Source of the DNA: Sphingobacteriaceae bacterium
GTDB lineage: Bacteria > Bacteroidota > Bacteroidia > Sphingobacteriales > Sphingobacteriaceae
Reading direction: 5' to 3'
Length of the DNA stretch: 43,893 nucleotides
Assembly: GCA_947479815.1 (NCBI GenBank)
Contig: CANKAT010000021.1
Span: 1-43,893 of the forward strand
How positions within the stretch are numbered: position 1 is the stretch's first letter; each line of letters starts with the position of its first letter. Of this stretch, positions 43,689-43,893 are shown piece by piece. The notes beneath the pieces were generated by a model that saw only the letters and a program-made list of their open reading frames with translations, was not told the origin of the DNA and searched no databases. A program made the position numbers and the translations under genes.

Positions 43689-43893
43689 ATGATGCGATTT
43701 CTTATTTTATTGCTACTAATTCCAACGCTTTCTTTTGCTCAGAATAACACACAAAAAATCCGTGGTGTAGTTTCTGACAAACTTTCTCAAATACCGTTAA
43801 TTGGAGTATCTGTTCAAATTGGTTCTTTGCAAAAAGGCACCAGAACTGACTCAGTTGGGAGATACACCATTTCCAATATTCCTCCAGACAGAT
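43689..43893 (+). CDS. TonB-dependent outer-membrane protein, start only
   Basis: Only the first 68 codons are in the window. It begins MMRFLILLLLIPTLSFAQ, a signal peptide, followed by RGVVSDKLSQIPLIGVSVQI and GRYTISNIPP, the carboxypeptidase-regulatory-like/CarbopepD_reg_2 domain at the start of many Bacteroidota TonB-dependent receptors. The rest, including plug and barrel, lies beyond the right edge; it could also be another outer-membrane protein with this domain. It is the fourth gene of the ECF cluster. Confidence 0.8.
   Translation, partial: MMRFLILLLLIPTLSFAQNNTQKIRGVVSDKLSQIPLIGVSVQIGSLQKGTRTDSVGRYTISNIPPDR

Overview
The window is a low-GC chromosomal segment from a member of the Bacteroidota, most likely the Sphingobacteriales (Pedobacter-like). 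Four things point there. (1) Several promoters have the phylum's own sigma-A form, TTTG about 19 bp upstream of TAnnTTTG, in front of three tRNAs, rpsO and ddl. (2) Gene neighbourhoods such as serC-serA-DUF1015 and rpsO-pnp are typical. (3) TonB-dependent receptors begin with a carboxypeptidase-regulatory-like domain. (4) Ribosome binding sites are A-rich rather than Shine-Dalgarno, and TTG starts are common. Most of the window is conserved housekeeping DNA, with no integrase, transposase, CRISPR array or rRNA.

Layout. 1-5.5 kb: cell-envelope genes. An LptD-like outer-membrane protein followed by cinA (minus) diverges from an amidase and an MCE/MlaD protein (plus). 5.5-8.9 kb: minus-strand phoH, purC, a STAS protein and rnz. 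9-13.4 kb: a SAM hydrolase, a small ABM monooxygenase, an MsbA-type ABC exporter and a beta-CASP RNase-like protein. 13.4-16.8 kb: serC, serA and a DUF1015 protein (serine biosynthesis). 16.9-20.1 kb: rpe and a TonB-dependent receptor. 20.2-22.8 kb: rpsO and pnp, each ending in a clear terminator. 22.8-23.2 kb: a gene-free stretch of heptamer repeats and a hairpin. 23.2-28.3 kb: a thioesterase, ddl, a PASTA protein, a rhodanese, mltG, a YbgC-like thioesterase and a YihY/BrkB membrane protein.

28.4-29.0 kb: tRNA-Ser(UGA) followed by a tandem array of 165, 165 and 102 bp units, each ending in a degenerate copy of the tRNA's own 3' end. A single, structurally equivalent 167 bp unit follows tRNA-Ser(GCU) at 42.0-42.3 kb, and its tail resembles that tRNA instead. 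This is the least ordinary feature in the window. 29.0-36.3 kb: a four-gene minus-strand operon of planctomycete-type families (cytochrome/DUF1549/DUF1553, DUF1501, a Tat-exported beta-propeller, and a DUF2231-cytochrome-LRR fusion). Beside it lie a bile-acid:sodium symporter-family transporter and an M81/MlrC-like metallopeptidase. 39.5-41.9 kb: tRNA-Arg(UCU) and a PgpH-like membrane HD phosphodiesterase.

42.4-43.9 kb: an ECF sigma factor, a 92-residue one-TM protein, a 145-residue membrane-anchored Spy/CpxP/CnrX-like protein and the start of a TonB-dependent outer-membrane protein. The order and sizes resemble the CnrH-CnrY-CnrX metal-sensing module. A 9-mer, TCGTCTAAT, lies 40-50 bp upstream of both the sigma gene and the outer-membrane gene and may be the regulon's promoter element.
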